A DNA stretch of 64,000 nt from CALBPI01 sp039027435 (GCA_039027435.1 JBCCKF010000005.1:124001-188000), one strand, 5' to 3'. Shown: positions 8,554 to 16,850, numbered from the stretch's first letter. A program made the numbers and translations. The notes: generated by a model not told the origin, from the sequence alone.

Positions 8554-9309
8554 TCAGGCAGGTTGTTCGGTTTGCTCGTCCTTGAGTTCGAGATAGTCTG
8601 ACAACCAGGCGGTTAACAGGTAGAACGGCCCGGTATCGAGCAGCGCTGTCAGCATCTTGAAAAGATAGTTGCTGAGCATCAGCGAGAGGAAGGCTTCGAG
8701 TGCCAGGTCGCCTGCCAGTAGCGCCGCGCCGAAGGTCACTGTGATCACGACGACTGAGTCCACCAGTTGGCTCGTTAGCGTCGAGAAGTTGTTTCGGATC
8801 CAGAGGTGCTTGCCTTTGGTCAGGCGTTTCAAGAAGTGGAATACCTGAACATCACAATACTGCGCTGCTATGTAGGCGAGCATCGACGCGAAGACGGCCC
8901 CTGTCGTGGTCGCGAAAATCAAATCGAACAAACCGGTTGAGCCTTCGAGCGTGCTGCCGTCGGGCAGACCGACGGGTGCCGCCAGTTGGATATCCTGCCA
9001 GGGCGGCATGTTCTGCGCCTCAGGCATGGCGTCGATCAACAGCATTACAAGCAGGATGAATACGTTGAGTCCCAGACCCACGGTCACCATGAAATTCGCG
9101 CGCTTTTTACCATAAAGTTCCGAAATCAAGTCCGTACATAGGAACGTCAGTGGGTAAGGAAGTACCCCGGCGGCGACTTGAAGTGGTCCGATTTGCACAA
9201 AATGGGATATGCCGAGGATGTTCAGCATTGTCATGGCACACAGGAAGGTGCCCGCAAGCACCAGAAACACGCGCTCTCGGCGACGTGTCAGGTCGTCTTC
9301 GGTGAACAT
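8554..9309 (-). CDS. yhhQ: Queuosine precursor transporter (VUT family, YhhQ-like)
   Basis: A 251-residue inner-membrane protein with about six or seven helices. Family markers are GVLPYPLTFLCTDLISELYG near residue 50, the aromatic/charged IRNNFSTLTSQLVDS near 170 and the final helix region with LDTGPFYLLTAWL. The family (COG1738) imports 7-cyano- or 7-aminomethyl-7-deazaguanine for tRNA queuosine. The stretch between helices near residues 95-120 is longer than I expect for short relatives. No queuosine genes are adjacent. It is divergent from the small protein at 9357. Confidence 0.85.
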   Translation of the reverse strand: MFTEDDLTRRRERVFLVLAGTFLCAMTMLNILGISHFVQIGPLQVAAGVLPYPLTFLCTDLISELYGKKRANFMVTVGLGLNVFILLVMLLIDAMPEAQNMPPWQDIQLAAPVGLPDGSTLEGSTGLFDLIFATTTGAVFASMLAYIAAQYCDVQVFHFLKRLTKGKHLWIRNNFSTLTSQLVDSVVVITVTFGAALLAGDLALEAFLSLMLSNYLFKMLTALLDTGPFYLLTAWLSDYLELKDEQTEQPA

Positions 9310-9356
9310 GAAGCAGATCGCATCCGGGAATCGTCAGAACCTGTAACCTGCATGGC

Positions 9357-9845
9357 ATGAAACTCTTCGTCAAGCTCATGGCATTCGTGGTGGTCCTCGC
9401 ACTCGCCGGCCCATTTTTCCTGAAAGGTCCGGATGGACAGCCGTTTTGGAAATTGCCGACCAAAACAGCAGATTTCAAAGCCTTGGCGGGTAGGGCGGTG
9501 CCCGAGCCGCTCAAGGACACGACGGTCGAGGTCTATAAATGGCAGGACGCGAATGGGCAGTGGCATTACGGTGAGGCGCCACCGGATTCAGGTGAATTCA
9601 ACCTGATGGAGATTGACACCTCGATCAATGCCGTTGACGTTGAGCCGCCCGTTTCGTTCGCGCAGGAATCGCCTGAAGCCGAGTCACCGGCAGGCGAGAA
9701 TGTGATGCCATCGCCGCATATCTCGCCCCTGATCCCGATACCTGACCCGGAAGCGACTCGCCAACTGCTGGATGATGTGAAAGCGATTCAGGAGCTCGCC
9801 GATGAGCGGGCCCGGCAGCTGGAAGCAATCTCCCGCGATAATTAG
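9357..9845 (+). CDS. DUF4124-type small membrane-anchored protein
   Basis: A 162-residue protein with an N-terminal hydrophobic segment (KLMAFVVVLALAGPFFLK) that is a signal peptide or anchor. KWQDANGQWHYGEAPP near residue 62 matches the DUF4124 signature (YkWxDxxGxxhysd), a small periplasmic domain of unknown role common in Proteobacteria. The C-terminal 40 residues are charged and probably helical (RQLLDDVKAIQELADERARQLEAI). A TAACCT hexamer lies 7 bases before the ATG and there is no Shine-Dalgarno. The function is unknown. Confidence 0.75.
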   Translation: MKLFVKLMAFVVVLALAGPFFLKGPDGQPFWKLPTKTADFKALAGRAVPEPLKDTTVEVYKWQDANGQWHYGEAPPDSGEFNLMEIDTSINAVDVEPPVSFAQESPEAESPAGENVMPSPHISPLIPIPDPEATRQLLDDVKAIQELADERARQLEAISRDN

Positions 9846-9944
9846 ACAAGTCCGCGTCGGAATACTTTACAAATACCCAGAAATTTCCCTCTGTTCCTTT
9901 GTCGTATTGGTTAAAAGAATATTTAAAACAGTTGTTTAGGTCGA

Positions 9945-9961
9945 TTGGCACGTGGTTTGCT
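9945..9961 (+). promoter_or_regulatory. Sigma-54 promoter of second PEP-CTERM gene
   Basis: TTGGCACGTGGTTTGCT is a near-perfect -24/-12 element with GG and GC separated by 10 bases. The predicted start is near 9972, giving a ~48-base leader before the ATG at 10020. The 174-bp gap upstream is AT-rich with no other gene. Confidence 0.88.
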
Positions 9962-10019
9962 CCTATTCAACCGATAACTAAATATTCAACCGGGCATCCG
10001 GGGACTTGAAGGAATTGCA

Positions 10020-10715
10020 ATGAAGAACGTACTGATCAGCCTGGCATTGATCGCTGTTTCAGGAGCTGCGAGCGCAGGACCTGTGTGGGAATTCAGCACT
10101 GGGCCTGGAAACTTCGGTGACAACAGCAGCGAGTACTCGTATGGATATGACTCCATCACGACCCGCTACGACACCAACAACAGCGATTTCACCTTCGAGG
10201 TGGACTACGCGGGTTCAAACAACCCTGACGTCGACGTCGATCGTCGCAACGACACAGCACGCAACGGTTGGCTGGTAGTCAACGTTGGCGGCAACCCGAA
10301 AGGCGAGGACGGCTTGGCCATCCTGTACTTCGATCGTCCATCGGGCAACGTATGGGCCTACGAGTACAACGGCGCGAACAGCCCGAACAGCTGGGCGACG
10401 ATGAACTTCCTCGGCTTTTTCAGCGGCGCCTACACGACCAGCAGCTCAGTATCGACGATCTCGATCAATGCGAGCATCATCAACAGCACGCTGCTCGGCG
10501 GTGTCCAGTTCGGCGAATCGGTCGGCATCTGGTTCCACCCCGCGTTCGGTGGACGCCTGATCGGTGACAGCAACGGCATCACGCGTTTCGACGCAGATCG
10601 CACGGCGTGGTACGACGTCGCTTACCGCGATGCAGTGAATGTTCCTGCTCCGGCTACGCTGCTGCTGATGGGCCTTGGTCTCATCGGACTCGGCATGCGC
10701 CGTCGCCGCAGCTAA
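10020..10715 (+). CDS. PEP-CTERM (VPAPAT variant) sorting-domain protein
   Basis: A 231-residue exported protein with an ~18-residue signal peptide (MKNVLISLALIAVSGAASA). The mature region is rich in Asn, Asp, Ser, Gly and aromatics with no recognised catalytic domain, as in many surface-associated PEP-CTERM proteins. The C-terminus is VPAPATLLLMGLGLIGLG followed by MRRRRS, a variant of the sorting signal with PAP in place of PEP. It is expressed from the sigma-54 promoter at 9945-9961 and closed by the terminator at 10761-10788. It is unlike the first PEP-CTERM protein outside the anchor. It probably has a matrix or extracellular role (inference). Confidence 0.87.
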   Translation: MKNVLISLALIAVSGAASAGPVWEFSTGPGNFGDNSSEYSYGYDSITTRYDTNNSDFTFEVDYAGSNNPDVDVDRRNDTARNGWLVVNVGGNPKGEDGLAILYFDRPSGNVWAYEYNGANSPNSWATMNFLGFFSGAYTTSSSVSTISINASIINSTLLGGVQFGESVGIWFHPAFGGRLIGDSNGITRFDADRTAWYDVAYRDAVNVPAPATLLLMGLGLIGLGMRRRRS

Positions 10716-10760
10716 GAGGGGTAAGACCCGAGGCAATCTAGCCTCACATCAGATCCGAAA

Positions 10761-10788
10761 GGGCCGGCTTTATGCCGGCTCTTTTTTT
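10761..10788 (+). terminator. Intrinsic terminator after PEP-CTERM gene
   Basis: An 8-bp stem (GGGCCGGC with GCCGGCTC, one G-U pair) and a 5-base loop are followed by seven T. It lies 46 bp past the stop of the gene at 10020-10715. A smaller GAGGC/GCCTC hairpin sits just before it at 10730-10745. Confidence 0.85.
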
Positions 10789-10882
10789 GCCTCTGTTTTG
10801 TCAACCAATCGGTTGGCCGTGCGTTCTAGGTAGCAAACAACGGCTGTTGCCGGACGATACCTTCAGAACAGGGAGCAAAATC

Positions 10883-11515
10883 ATGAAATCACTTTCAACC
10901 ATTATCGGCGGCGTTTTGATTGCTGGCGGATTGAGTATCGCTGCGGTGGAGCGCGCTGAGGCTGCGACTACCGGCTTTGTTGCGGCGACATCCGCCTCTG
11001 CGGCAAGCGGTGCACGTCGCGGCGCCAAACGGGCCGAACGACGCCAGCGTGCTGCACGCCGCGAAGGTACACGCACTACAACGGCGACAGGGCGTAACGG
11101 CAAGACCGCCGAGCGCACCACGACTCGCGAGGTTGACGAGGCCAACCGGAGCGCACACACGACGCGTGAAAGCACTGGTCCCAACGGCAAGACGGCGACG
11201 CGCACGACCGACGCGGCGCGAACAGAAAATGGATATGCCCGCGATACCGATTGGGTTGGACCGAACGGTCAGACGGCATCGCGCAATGCAGAGGGTAGCT
11301 GGGATGCCGAATCGCAAACCTGGAGCCGCAACGTTGTGGAAACGGGCCCGAATGGCAACACGCGTAGTGCGGATATTGACACGACCCGTACCGAAAACGG
11401 TGCGACGCGAACCGCTACACGAACCAATGCTAACGGCGAGAGTGTGACTCGGAGTCAGAGTATTGAGCGATCCGCTCCTGAGGTGTCGAGCGAAGCCGAC
11501 GACGAGGGCAAATAG
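10883..11515 (+). CDS. Exported repeat protein with GPNGxT repeats
   Basis: A 210-residue protein with a signal peptide (KSLSTIIGGVLIAGGLSIAAVERAEA). A basic Ala/Arg-rich stretch (~45-65) is followed by a degenerate repeat of ~23-30 residues marked by GRNGKTAERT, GPNGKTATRT, GPNGQTASRN, GPNGNTRSAD and NANGESVTRS. Between repeats are Thr/Arg/Glu-rich segments such as TTRE and ARTENG. Cysteines are absent. The low-complexity, charged character suggests an intrinsically disordered or surface-binding envelope protein. The ATG at 10883 is chosen because GGGAGC precedes it and the signal peptide starts there. It stands alone between two terminators. The function is unknown. Confidence 0.75.
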   Translation: MKSLSTIIGGVLIAGGLSIAAVERAEAATTGFVAATSASAASGARRGAKRAERRQRAARREGTRTTTATGRNGKTAERTTTREVDEANRSAHTTRESTGPNGKTATRTTDAARTENGYARDTDWVGPNGQTASRNAEGSWDAESQTWSRNVVETGPNGNTRSADIDTTRTENGATRTATRTNANGESVTRSQSIERSAPEVSSEADDEGK

Positions 11516-11574
11516 TCTCCTGAGAGAATGAACCAGCCAAGACCACCCCCAACTCCGTCACTGGTTCAAGAGTT

Positions 11575-11605
11575 AGCCCGGTCATCCGTGACCGGGCTTT
11601 TTTTT
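11575..11605 (+). terminator. Intrinsic terminator after the repeat protein
   Basis: A 10-bp perfect stem (AGCCCGGTCA/TGACCGGGCT) with loop TCCG is followed by a run of T. It sits between the convergent repeat-protein and qmcA genes and is oriented for the plus strand. Confidence 0.9.
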
Positions 11606-11607
11606 GG

Positions 11608-12546
11608 CTAGCTAGCCGGTGAGCTCTTGGTGGAGTCGATCACCTTGGTCGCTGCACTGATCATGGACGTCATGTCGGACAGGTTAGCTGGCACGATCAG
11701 CGTGTTGCCTTCTTTGGCAAGGTTGCCAAAGCGTGCGAGATAGTCTTCCGCAATACGCAGCTGCATCGCCTTATCGCCACCGTCACCGGAGAGTGCCGAC
11801 GCGACCTCTCGCAGACCCTCGGCAGTGGCTTTAGCAACTTCGCGAATCGCCTCAGCTTCACCGCGCGCTTCATTGACCTGCTTGGCCTGCGCCGCCTCGG
11901 ACTCGAGTACCACGCGACGCTTCTCAGCTTCGGCCTGGTTAATCTTCGCGTCGCGTTCACCCTCAGAAGTCAAAACCGTTGCTCGCTTCTCACGCTCGGC
12001 GCGCATCTGCTTTTCCATCGCGCCCAGCACGTCATGCGGCGGGTTGATGTTCTTGATCTCGTAGCGCAGTACCTTCACGCCCCAAGGGTCAGATGCCTTG
12101 TCCAGTTCATCCACGACAGAAAGGTTGATCGCGGTGCGTTCTTCGAAGGTTTTGTCAAGATCAATCTTGCCGACCTCACTACGCAATGTTGTCTGAGCCA
12201 GCTGGGTTATCGCGAAGATAAAGTCGCCGATACCGTAGGACGCACGCTCCGGGTTGGTGACCTGCACGTACAGAACACCATCAACACCGACCTGTACGTT
12301 GTCCTTGGTGATACAAACCTGCTCTGGAATATCCATCGCGTGTTCTTTCAGGGAGTGCTTGTAGGACACGCGCTCTAGACCCGGGATCAGAATGTGGAAC
12401 CCTGCATTCAGTGTTCTAGAGTATTTCCCCAATTTCTCGATTACGTAAGCGCTTTGCTGCGGGACGATGGTGAATGTTTTCACCAGTGCCACGACAAGCG
12501 CGATCGTGACGACTATCCCAATTATCGATCCAATTTCCATAGACAT
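11608..12546 (-). CDS. qmcA: SPFH/Band 7 (stomatin-like) protein QmcA
   Basis: A 312-residue membrane scaffold. One N-terminal helix (residues 4-25) is followed by the SPFH core with QQSAYVIEKLGKY and GFHILIPG near 45, VDGVLYVQVTNPERASYGI near 95, TTLRSEVGKIDLD near 125 and INPPHDVL near 180. A long Ala/Glu-rich coiled coil (190-265) comes next. SPFH proteins oligomerise in the membrane and work with NfeD partners and FtsH-type proteases. The gene lies 21 bp after the NfeD-like gene in one operon. An AAGGAG favours the second ATG (12540) by spacing, so the product may be two residues shorter. Confidence 0.93.
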   Translation of the reverse strand: MSMEIGSIIGIVVTIALVVALVKTFTIVPQQSAYVIEKLGKYSRTLNAGFHILIPGLERVSYKHSLKEHAMDIPEQVCITKDNVQVGVDGVLYVQVTNPERASYGIGDFIFAITQLAQTTLRSEVGKIDLDKTFEERTAINLSVVDELDKASDPWGVKVLRYEIKNINPPHDVLGAMEKQMRAEREKRATVLTSEGERDAKINQAEAEKRRVVLESEAAQAKQVNEARGEAEAIREVAKATAEGLREVASALSGDGGDKAMQLRIAEDYLARFGNLAKEGNTLIVPANLSDMTSMISAATKVIDSTKSSPAS

Positions 12547-12567
12547 TTTCTCCTTGTTGTTGTGAAT

Positions 12568-13026
12568 TCAAGAGGCGTTGGCGGTGTCCGGTTCCGGTAG
12601 GGCCTCGATCTTAAGCAGAGAACCTTCCGTTCTGACGATCAACGCCTGATCACCTTCGCGCAACGCCGTGTTGCCGACGTTCACTGCTGTCCAACGCGAT
12701 CCTCGGAAGGCAACCCTGGTTTCCGCACCTGCACGAACGTCTTCCAGGACATCAACATGTCGCCCGTCTACCTGGTCCTCAAAGCCGATCGGATTGCCAC
12801 GCAGTTTGTCGTATAGCTTCCTGCGGAACAGCACGGTTAAAGCGATTGCGGTCACCGTAAACGCGGCCCAATGCATCGCTGCAGGGATACCGGCCCCAAC
12901 CGACACAATGGTTCCAGTAGCTATTGCTGCTAGGCCGAGGAACAGCAGGTAAAACGCTGCGTCCACCATCGTGAACTCGACAGCAATCAGGACTAGCCCG
13001 ATCACGATCCATACCCACCAAATCAT
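12568..13026 (-). CDS. NfeD-like membrane protein
   Basis: A 152-residue protein with three or four N-terminal helices (residues 3-75, WWVWIVIGLVLIAVEF and following) and a C-terminal soluble OB-fold domain (~85-150). The latter includes GEDQVDGR-like and VAFRGSRWTAVNVG segments typical of short NfeD proteins (YbbK type). It is the expected partner of the downstream SPFH protein. A GGAGGAG lies before the ATG at 13026 and a TATAAT at 13056-13061. The exact role of NfeD/SPFH pairs in membrane quality control is only partly known. Confidence 0.88.
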   Translation of the reverse strand: MIWWVWIVIGLVLIAVEFTMVDAAFYLLFLGLAAIATGTIVSVGAGIPAAMHWAAFTVTAIALTVLFRRKLYDKLRGNPIGFEDQVDGRHVDVLEDVRAGAETRVAFRGSRWTAVNVGNTALREGDQALIVRTEGSLLKIEALPEPDTANAS

Positions 13027-13332
13027 GTGTTGTCTCCTCCGTTATTTGTTGGTCAATTATACGGCTTTTGCGAATCGAACCGAATAGGGCAATGATCGAA
13101 AGGAAGCTGAAAGTTGTTGAAAAAACAACAATTTTTAGAATCCTCAGTGAGTTAGCCCAAGCGAGATTTCAGGTAGGCAGACGAAATCTGGTGATTTCTA
13201 TGTGAGAAAATATGCCCATAAAAAGGAATTTAGGCTTCAACTGAGAGGACTCTCGCCTTGCGCCTTGCAGTGCGACCCGGTGCACGACAGAATAGCGAAA
13301 GATCGCGAAAGAACGATGAAAAAGGGGTCACG
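13027..13332. other. 306-bp divergent intergenic region
   Basis: AT-rich spacer between the nfeD-qmcA operon and the NUP lipoprotein gene. It contains the nfeD promoter candidate (TATAAT on the minus strand at 13056-13061). A weak plus-strand hairpin, TTGTTG/CAACAA with an A6 loop and T5 tail, lies at 13114-13136. I see no ORF with coding character, tRNA or repeat in it. Confidence 0.5.
13056..13084 (-). promoter_or_regulatory. Candidate sigma-70 promoter of nfeD-qmcA
   Basis: A perfect TATAAT at 13056-13061 on the minus strand is preceded at 17-base spacing by TTCGGT, a poor -35 box. The predicted start leaves a leader of roughly 20 bases containing GGAGGAG before the ATG at 13026. Confidence 0.5.
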
Positions 13333-14430
13333 ATGAATACACGTTCGCGGATTTACGCGCTCGTTTTGGTTTCCTTGGTAACTTTGAGCGGATGTGGCGA
13401 AGTTCCAGCCCCCGATCCGGTCTCTGAAGCGATCGAGATCAAGGCCGTAGTCATGGCGATGTTCGAGCGGGGCGAGCCGCTCGGTGATGAGCCTGGTGAG
13501 CTCCAACGTTGGTTGGAGGGTTATGAGATCACTGAAGAGCTTGCGTTTCCGGCCGGCGAATCCAGCCTCTACCTCACGGATGATGGCGTTCTCATTCTCT
13601 TGCTAGGCGGCGGTATTCCAAACGCCACCGCGTCGGTCATGGCGTTGGGGCTTGATGATAGAGTCGACGTCTCCAAAGCATATTGGCTCATCGCCGGTAT
13701 TGCCGGTGGGGACCCTGACGATCTGTCCTTGGGTTCGGCTGCCTGGGCCAGACACGTCGTCGATGGCGACCTGCTCTATGAGATCGATGGTCGTGAGATT
13801 CCCGAGGACTGGCCCTACGGTTTGATTCCTCTCGGTGCCAAAGAGCCCACACAGAATCCCGAAGATATCTACGGCACATGGACGCTCGACACCGTCCATT
13901 TTGAGCTCGATGCCAATCTGGTCGATTGGGCGTATCAGCTGACCAAGGACGTTGAGCTTCCAGATGCCCCGGGCATCAGTGAGTTCCGCCAGCTTTACCC
14001 GGAGGGCAGTGCCGCGCGGCGGGCGCCGTTTGTGACCATTGGCGACACGTTGTCGGCCAGCACGTACTGGCACGGCGAACTACTGAACACCTGGGCTAAC
14101 GATTGGTTGCGCTTATACGCAGGCGCGGACGCGAACTTCATGACCTCCAATATGGAGGACAGCGGGACGCTGACCGCGATCCACCGGCTCGATCGTATTC
14201 AGCGCGCCGATGCCGACCGGGTGTTGGTGCTGAGAACAGCCAGTAACTTTACGATGCCGCCGCCGGACAAATCGGCTGCCTGGAGCAAGTCTGCGCCTTA
14301 TCCGGACAACGGGATTCCGTCGATCGATACGGCATATACCGTGGGCCGGGTGGTGCTCGACGCCATCGTGGACGACTGGGACCAGTACCGTGACACGCTA
14401 CCGACGGCGACACCCGGCACCGGCGAATGA
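13333..14430 (+). CDS. NUP-family 'purine nucleoside permease' lipoprotein
   Basis: A 365-residue protein of the NUP family (PF06516), named for a yeast purine nucleoside permease but predicted to have a phosphorylase/nucleosidase-like fold. Residues 1-20 form a lipoprotein signal with lipobox LSGC. The core starts with IEIKAVVMAMFERGEPLGD, then GGGIPNATASVMALGLDDR and a strongly conserved WLIAGIAGGDPDDLSLGSAAWARHVVDGDL-type block, later TYWHGELLNTWAND and SNMEDSGTL. There are no transmembrane helices besides the signal. A membrane-anchored periplasmic nucleoside-binding or -cleaving protein is therefore more plausible than a permease (inference). The stop overlaps the base permease start (ATGA). 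Confidence 0.87.
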   Translation: MNTRSRIYALVLVSLVTLSGCGEVPAPDPVSEAIEIKAVVMAMFERGEPLGDEPGELQRWLEGYEITEELAFPAGESSLYLTDDGVLILLLGGGIPNATASVMALGLDDRVDVSKAYWLIAGIAGGDPDDLSLGSAAWARHVVDGDLLYEIDGREIPEDWPYGLIPLGAKEPTQNPEDIYGTWTLDTVHFELDANLVDWAYQLTKDVELPDAPGISEFRQLYPEGSAARRAPFVTIGDTLSASTYWHGELLNTWANDWLRLYAGADANFMTSNMEDSGTLTAIHRLDRIQRADADRVLVLRTASNFTMPPPDKSAAWSKSAPYPDNGIPSIDTAYTVGRVVLDAIVDDWDQYRDTLPTATPGTGE

Positions 14431-15722
14431 GTTGGCTGGATAAGCGGTTCCGCCTGAATGCTGCCGGATCCAACTTTCGCACTGAGTGTATTGCCGGTGT
14501 GACCACATTCCTGTCGATGGCCTACATCACGGCCGTCAACCCCGGCATCCTCTCCGAATCCGGTATGGACTTTGCCGCCGTATTCGTTGCGACTTGTTTG
14601 GCTGCTGCGGTTGGCTCTATCGCTATGGGCCTGCTCGCCAACTACCCTGTTGCGCTGGCGCCGGGCATGGGGCAGAACGCATTCTTCACCTACGCGGTCG
14701 TGATCGGCGGCGGCTACTCCTGGCAGACCGCGCTGGGGGCAGTGTTCGTTTCGGGCATTCTGTTCCTCGTGTTGAGTGTTCTGCCATTTCGCGAGTGGTT
14801 GATCAACGCGATTCCGCGAAACCTCAAACAGGGCATTGCCGGGGGTATCGGGCTGTTCCTCGGATTCATCGCACTGCAGAACTCGGGAATTGTCTCGGAC
14901 AACCCCGCTACTTTGGTGCAGCTTTCAGACCTGACAAATTTCGCGCCTGCGGCATGTCTTGCTGGCTTCGTCTTGATTGTTGCCCTGACCGCGCTGCGCG
15001 TCACCGGTGCTGTCATTATCGGCATTCTTGCGGTCTCGACTGTCGGTTGGGTTTCCGGTCAGGTCGAGTTTCAGGGGTTGGTGTCGATGCCACCATCCGC
15101 GGCGCCAGTCTTTCTTCAACTGGATATCGCCGGGGCGCTGCAAATCAGCATGCTCACCGTGATCTTGTCCTTCTTGATCGTGGACGTGTTCGATACTGCG
15201 GGCACGCTAGTCGGTGTCGCGATGCGCGCGAACTTGCTGGATGCGCAGCACCGGCTACCTCGTCTTCGCAAGGCACTGCTCGCCGACTCCGGCGCCACTG
15301 TTGCTGGCGCGCTGTTCGGTACTTCCTCCACGACCAGCTTTATCGAGAGTGGTGCGGGTGTGGAGGCCGGCGGTCGAACCGGACTGACGGCGGTCGTCTG
15401 CGGGGTGCTGTTCCTCGCTTGCCTGTTCCTGGCGCCGTTGGCGCAGAGCATCCCTGCTTATGCCACCGCCTCCGCATTGCTGTTCGTCGCCTGCTTAATG
15501 GCGCAGAGTCTTGCATCGCTGGATTGGGCCGACCCCACAGAGAGCGCGCCTGCCGTCATTGCTGCCCTGTCGATGCCGCTGACGTTTTCGATCGCCGAAG
15601 GGATCGGTCTCGGGTTCATCAGCTACGCTGCGATCAAGTTGCTGTCAGGAAAGGCGCGAACCTGTTCTCCGGTTGTGTTCGTGGTCGCGAGTATTTTTCT
15701 GGCCAAGTACATCCTACTCTGA
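14427..15722 (+). CDS. AzgA/GhxP-type purine base permease (NCS2 group)
   Basis: A 431-residue inner-membrane transporter with about 13-14 helices. Family markers are FRTECIAGVTTFLSMAYITAVNP near residue 20, VALAPGMGQNAFFTY near 75, SFLIVDVFDTAGTLVG near 245 and GTSSTTSFIESGAG near 295. This subfamily imports hypoxanthine, adenine or guanine by proton symport. It is translationally coupled to the upstream NUP lipoprotein, suggesting that NUP supplies the base or nucleoside it carries. Its 3' end overlaps the convergent second NUP gene by 9 bp. Confidence 0.93.
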   Translation: MSWLDKRFRLNAAGSNFRTECIAGVTTFLSMAYITAVNPGILSESGMDFAAVFVATCLAAAVGSIAMGLLANYPVALAPGMGQNAFFTYAVVIGGGYSWQTALGAVFVSGILFLVLSVLPFREWLINAIPRNLKQGIAGGIGLFLGFIALQNSGIVSDNPATLVQLSDLTNFAPAACLAGFVLIVALTALRVTGAVIIGILAVSTVGWVSGQVEFQGLVSMPPSAAPVFLQLDIAGALQISMLTVILSFLIVDVFDTAGTLVGVAMRANLLDAQHRLPRLRKALLADSGATVAGALFGTSSTTSFIESGAGVEAGGRTGLTAVVCGVLFLACLFLAPLAQSIPAYATASALLFVACLMAQSLASLDWADPTESAPAVIAALSMPLTFSIAEGIGLGFISYAAIKLLSGKARTCSPVVFVVASIFLAKYILL

Positions 15723-16781
15723 CCCGCAGACTCCGGGCACACAGTCGCGGTACGTCGGCCAGTCTGCCAGTAGCGTATCGATCACACGCGAGCCGGTTCG
15801 ATAGATGTTCTCGAGCGCTGCCTCGAGACCGCTATAACCATCGTTCTCGCTCAGCAGGTTCTCCGCTGCACTGACCCCGGGGGGAGGTACGGTGTAGTTG
15901 CTCGCACCACGGAGTACGAGGATTCGGTCAACATCTGCACGGCCCATTCGGTCCAGATAGGTCAGAGACTGCAAGGTGCCGGTTTCTTCCATCGCTGAGG
16001 AGACAAACTCGCCTTCGCCATCTGACTAGTGTGCGACCCAGGCATTCGCCCAGTCGTTGAGCATCTCACCGTGCCAGAACGTCGAGGCGGCAAGGTGATC
16101 TCCTAACATCACTGACGGGGCTTGCTGCGCGTTCGGATGTTCGGTGTAACGCGCCCGCGACTGCTTCAGCGAATCCGAGTCGAATAGATCCGTATCCTTG
16201 GTGAGGTTATACGCCCACTGCGCAAGGTCGCCATTGATACGATAGACCTCGCCATTGGGCTCTCGCCGTGGCTGCTGGAATGGCGTTTGTACATGCCGTT
16301 CGATATATCCCCAGTCCCAGTCATCCGGTTTCTCGCGTGCGTCGATATGATGCGCGATGTCACCATCCACAAGAAACTCTGCCCAGGCGACAGAACCTAG
16401 CGACGCATCCTCCGGATCGAAGCCGGCAATTCCAGCAACCATCCAGTAACTCTTTGACAGATCGAACCGGGGGTCCATACCGAGCGCCATTACCGACGCA
16501 GCCGCTTTGGCCGTGCCGATACCCGTGACGATCCCGAGTACGCCGGTGTCTGCGTTGTAGTGGTAGTGGTGGTGCGCACCTGACTCAACAACCTCTGTCA
16601 GCGCCTGGCGCTCGTTCCATAGCTGAAACTCGCCAGCCGCATCGCCGGAGTCGGCACCGCGTTCAAACATGGTGATGATGACGACCTTGGGTTCTATCAA
16701 TGCCTCAGATTCTTTTGGCGGTTGCGAGCACGCAAACACTGCAAGCGTCGAAAAGGCGATGAACATTCGACGAAAACACAT
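15714..16781 (-). pseudogene. Second NUP-family gene interrupted by an in-frame TAG
   Basis: A paralogue of the NUP lipoprotein at 13333-14430. The reading frame is continuous from 16781 to 15714 except for one TAG at 16026-16028 (codon 252 of 355). Aligned without gaps to its intact paralogue, the TAG falls exactly at a Tyr codon position (NDWANAWVAH*SDGEGEF against NTWANDWLRLYAGADANF). The downstream part still reads as good NUP sequence (MEETGTLQSLTYLDRMGRADVDRILVLRG in segments). The start has TGAGGT 7 bases upstream and a lipoprotein-like signal ending in VFAC. A recent nonsense mutation, a sequencing error or read-through are all possible. The first 251 residues could still be made. Confidence 0.85.
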
Positions 16782-16793
16782 AGTTTAGACCTC

Positions 16794-16825
16794 AAAAAAA
16801 GCCCGAGCAGCGATGCTGCCCGGGC
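16794..16825 (-). terminator. Intrinsic terminator after the TonB-dependent receptor
   Basis: An 11-bp stem with one mismatch (GCCCGAGCAGC with GCTGCCCGGGC) and loop GAT is followed on the minus strand by seven U (A-run 16794-16800). It lies between the receptor stop and the second NUP gene, whose ribosome site begins at the T-run, so NUP expression may depend on read-through. Confidence 0.85.
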
Positions 16826-16850
16826 TCTGTAGGTTACTGACGCGAAACGA

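Noticed and set aside
13114..13136. Hairpin with T-tail upstream of the NUP gene as a terminator
   Set aside because: The stem is six A/T-rich pairs and no upstream plus-strand gene reads into it; likely chance in AT-rich promoter DNA.
14486..15874. 462-codon plus-strand frame over the AzgA-type permease
   Set aside because: Arg/Cys-rich frame-shifted reading of the permease; the true frame shows all transporter signatures.
16026..16028. Pyrrolysine or other programmed recoding of the TAG in the second NUP gene
   Set aside because: No pyl genes or downstream recoding structure are visible and the aligned residue is an ordinary Tyr, so a nonsense mutation is simpler.
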